In this document: in pieces, positions 52,495 through 64,000 of the stretch
How the letters are laid out: the number at the start of each line of letters is the position of its first letter
Position numbering within the stretch: position 1 is the stretch's first letter
NCBI RefSeq assembly: GCF_000524195.1
Contig: NW_020170382.1
Location: 1,425,107 to 1,489,106, forward strand
DNA: 64,000 nucleotides
From: Echinococcus granulosus
Lineage: Eukaryota > Platyhelminthes > Cestoda > Cyclophyllidea > Taeniidae
Direction: 5' to 3'
Notes under the pieces: model-generated
What the model saw: the letters and a program-made list of their open reading frames with translations, nothing else
Told to the model about the DNA's origin: nothing
Databases searched by the model: none
Program-made: the position numbers and the translations under genes

Positions 52495-55400
52495 GTTAAC
52501 ACACAAAGCAACCGGAGTCCATTTTTAATAGAAAGTGTACATAAACTGAAAAGTTGCTATAAATAGGTAGAGGAGAGAAGGCATTTTTGGTTATTAATCC
52601 ACTGTTGTTTGTCGGCTCAATGCCTGGCCATTGTTTTCAACCTCAAATTGGCGGCATTTTTCCCAGTAACCTATAGCTCTTCAAGCTCATTTACTGATGT
52701 CTCGTAATCAACTATTTCAGATAATGAAGAAGCTTCAACTTTTCTACGCGATCACTTCAGGCAAGTTCTTAGCCAGTGGCAGGAGAAGGTTTGGGATTCA
52801 GTTGAAGCCAATTCAAAGAGTACTTCAATTTCACGCCGTGGAAAACCATAAAATCACAACGAAAAATCAACATTTTTACACTGAGGTTAAACTCGGACTG
52901 AATTTTGCATTTAAGGCGTTTAACTGCAACACTAAAGACACTGCATACGACCAATGAGCGCAAATGTGTTTGGGAGAAAGTGTAACACCCATCGCACCAA
53001 AACGTGTAATTTATCCTTCCTCTGCTCTTAATGACTATGCGAAACAACAAAGTGTCTGGATTCCATTTTCAATTCCATTCCAGATGTGAATATGTGGCAG
53101 TATTTGCCATTAACCACTCAACATTTGCCTTGCCGACCAGTACTTTTACTCATTGTATGCTCACTTCTCAAACTCATTTAACAAGTCGCTGGAGCAAAAT
53201 CTGCCGATATTTCATCAAAACGTATGTGTAAAATCCTAGTTTCTCGAAGTACCACTGTGATAAACATTTAAAATGTATCCAAGTATTCAAGATTACACTA
53301 CAACATGTTATTTCGAAGTTGTAATTTGAAGATATCTAAATAACCTTACTAAAATTGTTCGTGGTGGACAGGTATGTTCAAATAGTGATTTCTTAAAGAA
53401 ACGACTATAAAATGCTGTAAATCCTTTTTTTGTCAACTGATAGCTTTTAATTGCACTTTTAGCCCGACGCAGGCAAGTCAGTACCAATTTGGGAGATTGA
53501 TTGACTTCAGGATGGCTAATTTTGACAGAAATGCTCACATTTTTAGCATCTAAACAATTCAAAGTAATAATTTTCAAATTAGTGGGTGAGTTCGGTAGCT
53601 CTAATGTAAAATCAAATTTTAGAGAGTCCATTCGAGGTATTGGGAATTTCTGCTTAACAAGTCAGCGAGTTACTTCGGGACAAAATATACACCCTCTCAT
53701 TTCTATAAAATTCAGCATAATTTTCATCCCCTGCTTATCACATTTGCAGGCCATATCACCTGCAGATCGTCTCACCTGGTCCCTGACCCCGCAGGTCAAA
53801 CATGTGTGAAGTAGTTTAATCAGAGGGAAATCTGTGAACTAAGAAAAAATAGAATAAGAATGCGATCATGCTGGAAAAGAAAGGGCATCTAACCTTTGAT
53901 GGTTGATTCCTCCTTTAGTTAATACAGTGTTTTTTTGCCTACTCAAATAATAGCTTGGAATTTTGGACACCATGACATACCCAACAACCATATTGCCTTT
54001 ATTGAGTTCAAAAATTGATATTCTGGGCCAGAGCTCTGATAGGACGAGCGGAGAGAGGAAATCTGATGTCAAAAATGGTCTAATCGCAGTAGAAGGGTGG
54101 GTATTACTTGCTACGCAACGGATCTCTTTCCTGTGGCGACAAAAAAATTACTAAGAAAGCAAGGAGAACTAGTGAATTCGATTTCGGCGCATTGCGAGGT
54201 AGTGGACGTCGAAAATGGAGACAAATTTGGTGATCCTTAGCGCACTCTTCGATAACTACTACTGCAGTTCAAAGTGCGACTGCTTCCACTGTAGGTTTTG
54301 ATTGGAAAGAAACTTGTTTGCTTCGGCATTTAATTTGTCGTTATTGTGCATGTGTTTAGAAATTTACACGACCGGTTTTCCTGTTTGGTAAAGGCAATAA
54401 ATCTGGTTTCCTAATGTAGCGGTTCACGAAGTGATGAAATCTTTTCTGATCTCCACTGTTGTACACTTGCAGGCGCAGGCAATTTAAAGCACCAGGTGGC
54501 GCTGAATGGGTGTTAAGGAAAAACTTACCTTTTGCAGATGTTTAAGGAAACGCACTTTTTGATCGGTTGGGATCGCGTCTTTCCGTGGAGTCCCCTTGGT
54601 TTGGGGGGGTGAATGGTCAAATTGACATGACCTTAATTGGTTGGGTGGTTTTCAGTGGATTGGAGGAAGGCTGAAGCACGCTTCATTCGTGGTCAATGAG
54701 ACGGAGGTGGGGTGAGGGGGGGAGAGAGAGACAAGGACGTGACTGTCCTGTGTGCAGAGCTGGGGCTAGGTGACACAAGCACGCCAAACCACATCCGCAT
54801 CTCGTTTGTGCTGGGGCAATCAATAATGTCTCCGCGGGTGGCCGTGCGTCTCAACAACTGTAGGCAAGATTGGACCAATGAGCAAGCCGATCGATATTTA
54901 CTGTGACGTCAGAGTTACCGGTTTTTTTGGGAGAGCAGGCGTAAAGTTTCAAAGATGCGCTTGAAGCCCATCTCTAGATTGACTCTAAAATCTGGCATTT
55001 AGTTTCAAAAAATCAGGCTTAATTAATAGGCAGTGTGAATTACTTTCACACAGGCGATAAAAAAACCTGGGGTAAGCCGTCAGAGGGTCTGGTAAGACAA
55101 ACAAATGGTAACGATCACAGGAATTAAAATATATCCACCCGTCTTGGATTTTACCACCTGATTTAAAAATTAAGCAAAAAATGAACATATGCATCAAAAG
55201 CAGCCCCTGAAAATCCAAATGAAGTTGAGCCGTTAAGAAAATGGGCAAGCAGATGTAACCCATTTGAGGCTATTCATTTTGCTTAAGTATTTCCATATGG
55301 TTAATGTTGGCGTCGTAGATACCTACCAGGATTCGGCTGTTGCCTATTACGGCGATGGAGAGGGGATATTGGCTCATTATGTGAGGGTTTGACGACTAAG

Positions 55401-58400
55401 TAGACGCCATGCATCACCCAAGATTCTTTTATACTGCTGCGCTATTCAAATGAGATTAGTCAAGCTGGACAATTCATTGGAGAGGGTTTTTTTTACCTAT
55501 TTTGTCATCATCCAATTACGGACACCACAGAAGTGATGGAATCCCAAAAAATCAAACATCCGCAAGTCTGATTTGGGGATTAAAGAGGGAAATAGCCTCC
55601 TGCCTCTTACCACAAAGCAGTTATTGAATTTCCACTCTCAAAACCTCTATTTTGCAGGAGGCAACCAACTTCTGACTCACTGGGTAAGAACCAGCCAAGT
55701 CACCCTTAGGCCGACTGCTCCCAACGCGAGTCTATTCAATGCTCAAAAACCACCGCAATGTAGTTGCAAAGTGGTGGCTTTGAGGCGCAAAAAGTGATGG
55801 GGAAGGGAAAGTAGTTGCCTTTTTTAGCAAATCGCGGCTAATCCGCCGTCTCATGGCCCGACGGCGGCGGTGGCGGCGGCAGCACGCAAGCAAGCGGGGC
55901 ACGGTGACTCAGCGGTGTCTTCGAGGCAGGCTGCACGCACGAGAAGGCAGGGCGGGAAAGGCGACTCAGAATGGGAGACCTTTGCATTAAGATTAACATC
56001 GTCGTCTCATTTCCCCTAATGGATTTGTGGCGAATGCTTTGAAGGAAGGTTTGTGTTCACTTACGGTTAACCGTTGCATGGATCACCATTCTAACTTAAA
56101 CTGACTAATCGTACAATTCTAAGTTGTGCCACTTCTCTCAATTTGGTCTGTGAGTTGCTCATTGAATTGAAACGCGTCTATCATTGACTAATTATAATGA
56201 AATTACCTTGAAACCTACTTGCATTGTCAATCAGATGCCAATGCTATTGGCAGCATCCCCATCACGTCACTTGGACTCATTCACGAGCCCACTTACAGTT
56301 CCAAAATGGGGTAATGAAGTGATTGCAACCACTGTAGGCATTTCAAGCATATTGAAACTCTTTTCCCTCTTATTCCAAACCGTAATTATTCTTGGATGTT
56401 TATGGGATGTTGCATTCATGATGACGTTATGATGTATTGAGATCGGCCGTTGAAGCAATCAACTGAAGGGAACGCCGAAAGGAGAGAGAGAGGGTGAGGG
56501 AGTATCACATTTGCACAAAACTAGTTTATGCTAATGAGTTTGAAGGAGGGATGAAACACCTGTAGAACACACAATTGGGATAAAGATGATCCACCCATTA
56601 GCTACTCTACCGAATTGGCAGAGGTTGGCATTTGCCCCGAGGGCTATTAAGAAAAAGGGGAAAGTGAGGCAGGTCATTCCCTCTGTGTTTTGAATTACCA
56701 TAGCAAATCACATCGCAGAGATGCGGCTTAACACTGAGACCTAGAAATTTGACTCAAAAATTCGGCAGTTTAAATGACTAGGGTGCTTGCTTGGATTTTC
56801 AAGATTTTGTCTGTTAGCAGCAGTGCAATTCGGGCTAATCATATCAACGACAGGAAGTGAAATCTTTGAAGTGAGCAGTAAATGAAGTTCTTTACAAGAC
56901 ACTTAGATCTACTGATAACCTGGGTAAGAAACGCCCAAAACACCATGGTTGAGAGGACCTTTGAGATGGGGGGGAGGGGAAACAAACGAAGGGCGGTTTA
57001 AATGACTAGCAATTAGAATGCGTATCCAGGCAGCGAAAGCTATAAACAACATAGATACGGATTTTGGAGAAGAGAAGCAATAATTATCTTAAAGGGGATT
57101 CCGCGACAGGTTTTCCTTCTGTGTGGCTGAGTTGAGTGGAACCGCGTGGTTATCTGAAGACGATGACCAACTTCCAAAATGGAGGAGAAATATTTCATGG
57201 CTGTTCCATGAAAAAACTCACAAATGTGGAATTAATAGACAGGCAGCTTTCTCTATGAACCTAATGAGAAAGCGATTTAAAACTTGTCGGGGAGACATTC
57301 AGCATAGCATCACCTTCTTTAGACCTTCCCAATCCCAGAATTAATCATGTGCTCACGCAGAGTTTGTTTTGATTTAAAGCTTACTGTTGCTTTGTTTGTA
57401 GAAAGATATTTGCTATTACTTCTTAGTGAAGTATTTTTGCTGCTTTGGTAATAGTTAAGCTTCGTGAAGGGCTGTTAATTGTCTGAGATGTATTTTGGCC
57501 ACAATGAAAAAGACAAAAACCGCTTTCCTCTATTCACAACTCATTTTAAATTTGAGATGAATCGCTAGGTGAATTGTGTAAGCTAATCAACAATAGAATA
57601 ACAGCATCAGGGAAAATTCTCATAATCCTTTAATCTTTAAAATGGTCGTCATCGCAGTCTCCCGCCCAATCTGTTAACCATCCGAATCCACTTTTAAATA
57701 CCGTTTCGATCCTGGAAACTAAGGCACCAGATTCAGTCCCAGCTACCGTTTTTACCTCACTTTTATTTCCCACCCCAGTGTCTAAATCATTTCGTATGTG
57801 GTGGCGTGATTGTCTGAAGCTTTTGCCAAGAGAAGGTACTAGTCACTACTTTAAAGATATACGAAGAGGCCAGAGACGAGTATGAGGATGAGGACGGGAG
57901 TGAGGCAGTATCTCTCGCTCACCCTTCTAAGGCTTAGATCTTCTCAAGGCTCAGTTTGGCCATAAGCAGAATGAATTCTAGCGTCTTGATTGAGAATGGG
58001 AATTGTTCACTACGGTATCACCAGCTTTGACTGTTCCCAAGGCAAGCTCTTTCACTTGTAGCTCTCAAGCCTTAGTGTTTGGCCCCTAGCAAGTAAACAA
58101 TTTGCAGGAAGCCATTGAGTCTAAAGCCCATCAAATACAAAGCAAGAATGGTATTTAGATTACACTATCTGGCATTGCCTCCATTGATACAATTAGGAGC
58201 GTTAAATTAGAGGACCAGTTTGCCGATTTTGACATATTCAATACTTACACATCATTGTCACTGAGGTGGGGATCGCATTAATACGCGGATTTATGGGGAG
58301 CAAAAGACAATTCGACTTATAGTAAAAAAGCACAATATCACAGATGCTGTTACCAGTAGACGTGATGTTTACACAAGTTGTAAACACGCGTTTCCCCCAT

Positions 58401-59206
58401 TGTTTATTCAATCACGAATTCGCCGACGCACGTGTTTGAGTGTCGTCCATGCGTAGGCCAGAGGGAAGGAGGCCGCACTTTACCTCATTTTGGCACCTCA
58501 GCCCTCTCAGGCTCATCCTACATCGCGAATCCAAAATGATGAACAAGTTGAGCAAGCACATGACTCAACTCAACGGTTTTACAACTGAAAGGAAGTCGAG
58601 TGATTACCATACCTCGTTAGTCAGCAGTGAGAAGACGCTCCTATTATCATGCGTTAGTCACCGCTTTACTGCTGACCGTGTTCACCAAACCGTGTTTCAG
58701 CCCGGAAGGCAAAAAACGGCAGGCGCATAATGAAGTGAGAGCCGAAGCAGCACTTTATGGACCGGAGAAGCGTCGACAAATGCTCATTAAGTCGCTGCTG
58801 CTGTTTGATTTGATTAACTCAGGGTCATGGCCAAGATAATGTTAATTTTTGGGATCTGCACTATGTCAGTTTTCGTTAAAAAAGTGCTAGGTACTCTTGA
58901 CCTTAAGGCGATGACCTGAGCGCACTTAATTATCAATTTCTATTGCACTGACTTAGTACGGATTTGAGTTAGGGCTAACGCGCCTTGGGAATTTATATGA
59001 AGCACTTGCTAAAACAACACATCTGGTTTGTGGAGACCAAATTTGTATATTCTCTACTAACTTTGCCAACTCCTTTAGAGAATGAGTCTTTTATGCATTG
59101 CCTTTGGAATTCTAAAAGCACGTTTGTTGTGGATTTCTTTACTTGTTTGACTTTACGTTTTAATTTCGCGGTCACTTAAGCCTCCATCATTGCCTTTCCT
59201 ATCATC
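52495..59206. other. Gene-poor stretch with two GC-richer islands
   Basis: No supported gene apart from one weak ORF listed separately. GC-rich patches lie at about 54680-54915 (including CCAAT at 54877 and a perfect CRE TGACGTCA at 54904-54911) and about 55845-55970 (GGC/GGT repeats). They may be promoters or regulatory elements of a gene outside the window. The rest is AT-rich with many ATTA cores and nothing assignable. Confidence 0.4.
58621..58839 (+). CDS. Candidate exon of a small secreted or prohormone-like protein
   Basis: The frame lies between a stop at 58618 and TAA at 58837. It encodes RRRSYYHALVTALLLTVFTK, then CFSPEGKKRQAHNEVR and LYGPEKRRQMLIKSLLL: a hydrophobic stretch followed by two basic cleavage-like sites (GKKR, EKRR). 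There is no ATG before the hydrophobic part, so it would need an upstream exon joined at an acceptor near 58620 (cctcgttag). The layout recalls neuropeptide precursors, but no known peptide is recognised and no C-terminal amidation glycine precedes a dibasic site except in GKKR. Confidence 0.22.
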   Translation, partial: SAVRRRSYYHALVTALLLTVFTKPCFSPEGKKRQAHNEVRAEAALYGPEKRRQMLIKSLLLFDLINSGSWPR

Positions 59207-59325
59207 GGCATGACCTCAGGGCCGTGTCAGCAGCCCTCCACCCCCCTTGCCCATTCGTCGGCAGTGCATATTCAGCCCTGGTATTATGACTTCGTTCGCC
59301 TTTCGTAAAGACTGGAGACGCTGCA
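59207..59325 (+). mobile_element. Fragment of a diverged LTR
   Basis: The order gccctccacc, GTGCATATTCAGCCC, GACTTCGTTCGCC, AAAGACTGGAGACGCTGCA parallels the second half of the 198-bp LTR. The 5' half is missing and no target duplication is visible. Confidence 0.5.
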
Positions 59326-62300
59326 ATTGTTCGAAAGGGTACTTCACTTTTCTGCCGTAAATTGCAACATGAATTCCTACCACAATATCAGTTCCCACCA
59401 CTCATTTGTCCTCACACAAAATTGGCTAATCCAAATCTCCCTTTTGAAGTGTCGGATAAGTGAGAGGAATCTTGCCAACACTGATTTAAATCACAGCCAA
59501 GCCGCCCTCATTCCTAACTGTTTGAAGTTGGCATGGATGCGTGCGGGTTTTTCAACAACAAACACTCGCAGTTCTGCGGTGAAGGACGGCTAAAGAAGTG
59601 TTAATTAAGCTGCGCATTGACTTCCACGCTCGCCCTACTTCAATTTCACGTCTGGCAAATAGGTGGAATATTTCTCCTTCCTTCTAAATTGGAATGGCAG
59701 GAAAGTAAGTACACAGTGATGACGTATTTTCTTTCGCAAAAGTCAATGCTGCAGGCGAGCGAATTCATCCGGACCCGTAGGAATATGGCATGGCGTCGTG
59801 CGTCTCTCCAGATGGGCTGTACTTTACCTCCCTTTTATTGCTGGCCATGTGTTGCGTGTGTGTGTGTGCGCATGTGACAGGAGCCAGGGTTCCATGAAAA
59901 AGGTTGTTTCATGTTTGGTCCCTCCCACTTTTGCGGCAAATGAGTGTGATTTCCCTTCTAGTAGTGGACAAATGTACACTTTAAACCAATTCCCAATTTC
60001 TACTTGTGATTTCCGTATCTCCGACTCTTGTTTAGATGCTAATAGGAGTTTGCCCAGAAATCGAGTTATCGTGACCGATGTTGTTCGGTGGTATCCACCC
60101 TAAACACCCCTTATAGTTTATTCTTTGCACTCGATAGTAGAGAGAAAATGTGCATTGTGTGCCTAATCTACTTACCGAATTCTTTCCCTTCGTCATTACT
60201 AAACGACCAGGTCTACTTTTATCGGTGCCTTTTCCTGTACAAAACACCAAAAGGCCAATCAATGCATTAATTTTACCTTGGCTGCATATCTTCCCAGCAA
60301 ATTCCACAACACGCTTGTTTAAAACGACAAAGCGATAACTCCCCCTTTAAGCTATTGGTTCGTTTTTGTGGGTCAAAGGTTGGGTCGATAGTTTAATTTG
60401 AAAAATACATATGAAACCGCTATAAATAGTTATTTGCGATATTATTTTCTAAACAAAAACAAATTTTTTTAATAAATTCACATCACATAACTTTTCTGTC
60501 TTTTAAAACTGTTTTTGTTAATTTCTCATCTCCAAAGTAATTGACAAATTTCACGTAAAAAAGGGACTTATTTGAATCCTTTGAAAGTAACTGCTGTCAC
60601 TAGTTTGTAAGGAGGAACTTTCCAAGTTTTCTTAAAAATATATCGCAAAAAAATCATAATCAGATTCTTGATTTAGATGTGGCTTGCTTTTAGTAGGAAA
60701 TAAAACTAATCTTGGAATTCTGTGGCTCTCTCAGAGTTCATGATTGAACATTAATTCACGTTTGCTTTCCCCAGGCAAATATATGCCCAAATTCAACAGA
60801 GGACAACCGGCCACCTTGATGATGGTTTTTGCTTTCAATATGGCACCAACCCTTGTACCACTTCACCTCTTGCGCTCATGATGACAAATTGGATTAGCTT
60901 TGGAAGAAGAGCATCTCACATACGTTTAGCCATTCTGAACCCATCCCAAAGTGCTTGCGATGTGATTCCTTCTTCAACCGATTATCATAAACTGATGATG
61001 AACGCCTGTCACATATACGTGACGCTGGCAGTGAACGTGTTGAACTAATATGATGTGATCGGACAGGCCAAATTCGGTGGCGATGACTAACTTTAACTCA
61101 TCTCTAAACCTGGTATTCAATTTCACTAGAATAGATTCAAATAAGATGAAGAGGATTCAATTGTCAAACATTTGTTGGTTTTATACCTTCCTTGCAAAAC
61201 CATCAAATTACTGCTCCACTGGCAGTCGTCAACGGGTCTTCCATCCTTCTCGAACAAGTTATAATTGCTTAAAGTATGACAACATTGCGAATTTACAGTT
61301 TTAACTCGTTTTTTTTTACAGAATATTACCAATACTCTGCAGTTAAAAACTTCTTGTCATGAGGACTATTGACCCCTACAAATGCAATGCTAAACCGACT
61401 TCAATGGTTCGCATTCCTACCTCCTTCAAGCGGCACAGAACAAGAACTTGTCATTATGGATAAGCAAAATATTATTTACCATTTGAAGTGTTAATTTGAG
61501 TCACTGTGTCAGACTGAAGGGCCGGAGAAAGAATTCTTGAAGATGAAACTAAAAAGGATTCCCCCTAAACGATGGTCTTTCCTAACTACAAAAAAATCTC
61601 TCCTCCATCAAGCCTCTACAACTAGGGGAGGCAAAATGGTTCCTTTGCCTTCCGAATTGCTTGTTAGTGAACGAATAAACTAGCGATTGTCAGACATAGT
61701 TATCATCGTGACATGCTAATGATTCTTTAATTGCACATGGTAATCTGCTTAATTACGACCTCATGCCAGCCTGTCAGCTTTCCTGTATTTACAGAATGGA
61801 ATAGGAACGTAATAGCAACTACCACCAGTATAGAAGAAGCTTATTATTAACCTAGAAAGTGTTGGATGGAGTGTAACTATGCCAAAATGGCCACCAGGAC
61901 CGTAAGGGCTGAAGTTATCCGGGCAAAAATATTTGGGTTCATGAATACCGCCTCGGTTGGAGGAAAAACCGCACCCGGGGCGTCTACTGGGGAAGTAGTG
62001 TTAACCAAAGTTGTGGAGGCTAAGAGGATCTCGTGCTACTAAGGCGATAACCAAAATAAGTCATATTTTATAAAAATTGCAAGAAACCACCAGTAGCCTA
62101 CCTCGCTTTAGGCCCCAGTACTGATTTAACACAAGTGCTGTCTGCTAGATTGGCATCAGAGTGAAATCTCGGACAGGTGTGGGGACAAGCCCATGCCTCA
62201 CGCAAATGTTGTGTTGACTAAGGCCAACCTCCAAATGCGCATTTAGTCATGAATTTACTTCAAAGAGGCGGTAAAGTCTGTTACCTTTAGGTGAATCAAC

Positions 62301-62971
62301 TACCGTTTTTTTTTTTGATATTTGCGCAAAAAAACAAATTGCTTAAATGCAGGAATGAGGGAAGTCTTAACAGCTTGACACCACCATTCAACCTCCTAAT
62401 GTAGCCAAGTTGGGGTAGAAACCCTTTAGAAGAAATTCTTTTCCGTGTTGGTCGATCACTTTGTCTCTAGATGGTGCTCCTGACCGGAGGCAGATTGAAT
62501 GCACCGAGTCAGTCAGGTGTAAAAACCCCGTTTTAAGGTGTATTTCCTGTTTGTGGCATAGCCTTAACAAAAATGATGCGAATGAGAACTGCTTTCTCCT
62601 ACATGTCCCTTTAAAGGTTTTAACAATGTACCACTTGAAATCCCAACTAACTGGGTCTAATAAGCAAAATGGAAATATTGAAAGACTGCTCCACTTATTA
62701 GAAGAGATAGTAGATGATGCTATAAAAAGATTATTGGTAATGGTTTAAAAGCAAAAGGCATTCTGAAATTACTCAGTTCAAACCTATTTCATTCCCACAA
62801 AGAGAATTTTCCACCTACTTGAACCTCTAGAGAATAAAAGGAAAAAAGCAGCGTCAGTTAAATTAGCTGTGGAGGAGAGAAAAAGATGGGGCTGTTGGAA
62901 AATTAGATAAAAGGACGTAATGGAATCAAGCAAGCAGTTATTTTGATCTAAGCCCAAGAAAACAAAGCACT
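59326..62971. other. Gene-poor stretch
   Basis: It contains a short GT microsatellite (59855-59868) and a GTCAC-N6-GTGAC inverted repeat at 61008-61023. ORFs of 60-101 codons occur without domains or splice context. I see no gene. Confidence 0.45.
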
Positions 62972-63853
62972 TATGGAAGTTAGCAATGCATATTCCTCCA
63001 GAGTATTATGCCTGCATTCGCATTCAGGAAAGCTTCAGGGCGCTACATTGATAGCAGCGGAAAGCGAACTCAATCCTTAAGGGAATAACTATCCTGATTT
63101 CTACTGCTGGGTGATGAACTTTCAGGTGACGGAAGAAGGGCATGTGCTGTGGATAGAAAAATCAGTAATGACCCCTAACAGAGGAGTTAATAATGATGTC
63201 TACCTTCGGCAACTATCCCAACCCTGTGGTCTGCGGGCATGATATTAACAACTGAAGCAGCACTAGCCGTTAATCATCTGAGAAAGTTCGAAGCGGAGTT
63301 GGCAACAGTACTTGTGTGGAGATGTCAATCAAGGGAATTCTCAATACCTCCTCTATACCTCTGCTAGTTGAATAGAACCCTGATGGCTAATGAAGTTAGA
63401 ATTGGACAATAGGGGAGAAACCTGATCCTCAAAAAACTATTTTAAATACCTTCCTTTACTAAATAACTCGGCTTTTAGGCCAGCGCGCCTACGGCTAGCG
63501 ATGGGCATACGTGGTGGCCAGCAGAGGGCAATCCTAGTCTCCTTAGGAAATACATTCAAATCGTTATTCTTGGCAGTTTTTATTGCAATAGTACAAGACA
63601 ACTAAGGCATTAATGCTGCATTTATGGTAAATGATTCTTACTCCCCTGTAGGACAGCACCGCTTTTCCCCTGCTGTAGTGATTCGACATTTTGTTTAACT
63701 GCTTGTTTAGCTACGCGGGCATTTGAGGCTCCGCAGGGTGCGCTTCCTCTCTGCAGCCTGGTCTTCGGGCCACACCGGTAACCTCTAAACTCTTCTGTAA
63801 GTCGGTGATAAGACTCTGGCTTATTACGACTTCGTGGGAGACTCGGCACACTA
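62972..63853 (+). mobile_element. TRIM-like non-coding LTR element, copy B
   Basis: The tail of a left LTR ends GGGCGCTACA at 63047 and is followed by the primer-binding-site-like TGATAGCAGCGGAAAGCGAA. The internal region of about 650 bases lacks a retroviral-type reading frame and shares ordered blocks with the element at 37.2 kb. A right LTR remnant spans about 63700-63853 (GGTCTTCGGGCCACACCGG ... GACTCGGCACACTA). Both LTRs are degraded, so this is an old insertion. Confidence 0.65.
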
Positions 63854-64000
63854 CCTTGCCACAAAGTCAAAGCAAGTTCTAAATTAACCTCCGCTAACGT
63901 CCTTAGGAAAAGTGCTGATGGTTCTCCACTAATGGATGTCAAATACTATGCAGCTGAAGTCAGAGAGGACATCGTTTTGGACAACTTTTCCCATAAATTT

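Overview
This window looks like nuclear DNA of a parasitic flatworm, most likely a tapeworm of the Taeniidae. Three things point there: spliced animal genes with several introns of only 33-44 bases; splice acceptors abutting the first ATG of several genes, as expected where a spliced leader supplies the 5' end; and dispersed 198-bp long terminal repeats (LTRs) plus short non-coding elements resembling the TRIM retrotransposons known from taeniids. The species assignment is inference. Gene identities come from motif-level reading and from exon chains whose splice phases close exactly.

Layout: 1-1624 has no supported gene. 1625-8883 (-) is an eight-exon p38-activated kinase (MAPKAPK2/3 type) whose last exon lies beyond a 5.4-kb intron. 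8884-10948 is a graveyard of old LTRs in both orientations. 10949-11200 (+) is a small ORF matching mitochondrial ribosomal protein bL34. 12175-21202 (-) is a ten-exon RNPS1 splicing factor, expanded by modular RS exons, with a possible unrelated coding exon nested on the + strand in its last intron. 22497-26627 (-) is an uninterrupted 1376-codon ORF for a Trr/KMT2C-D type histone H3K4 methyltransferase.

An LTR element interrupted by a 100-base assembly gap sits at 28791-29266, followed by the two-exon ESCRT-III gene CHMP2A (29714-30997, +). 35205-47710 (-) is a seven-exon IQSEC/BRAG-type Arf GEF (IQ, Sec7, PH), with a TRIM-like element in antisense in one intron and a CCAAT-rich promoter candidate near 48.5-48.7 kb. 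From 48.7 kb to the end I see no convincing gene: one intact solo LTR, older LTR debris, a second TRIM-like element and two weak small-ORF candidates.

The genes are unrelated housekeeping and signalling functions (stress kinase signalling, exon-junction/splicing, chromatin, membrane scission, Arf trafficking, mitochondrial translation). They do not form a pathway or operon. The most useful observations are the matching target-site duplications around the assembly gap, the symmetric phase-1 exon series in RNPS1, the AG|ATG junctions, and the stand-alone Trr-like gene architecture.
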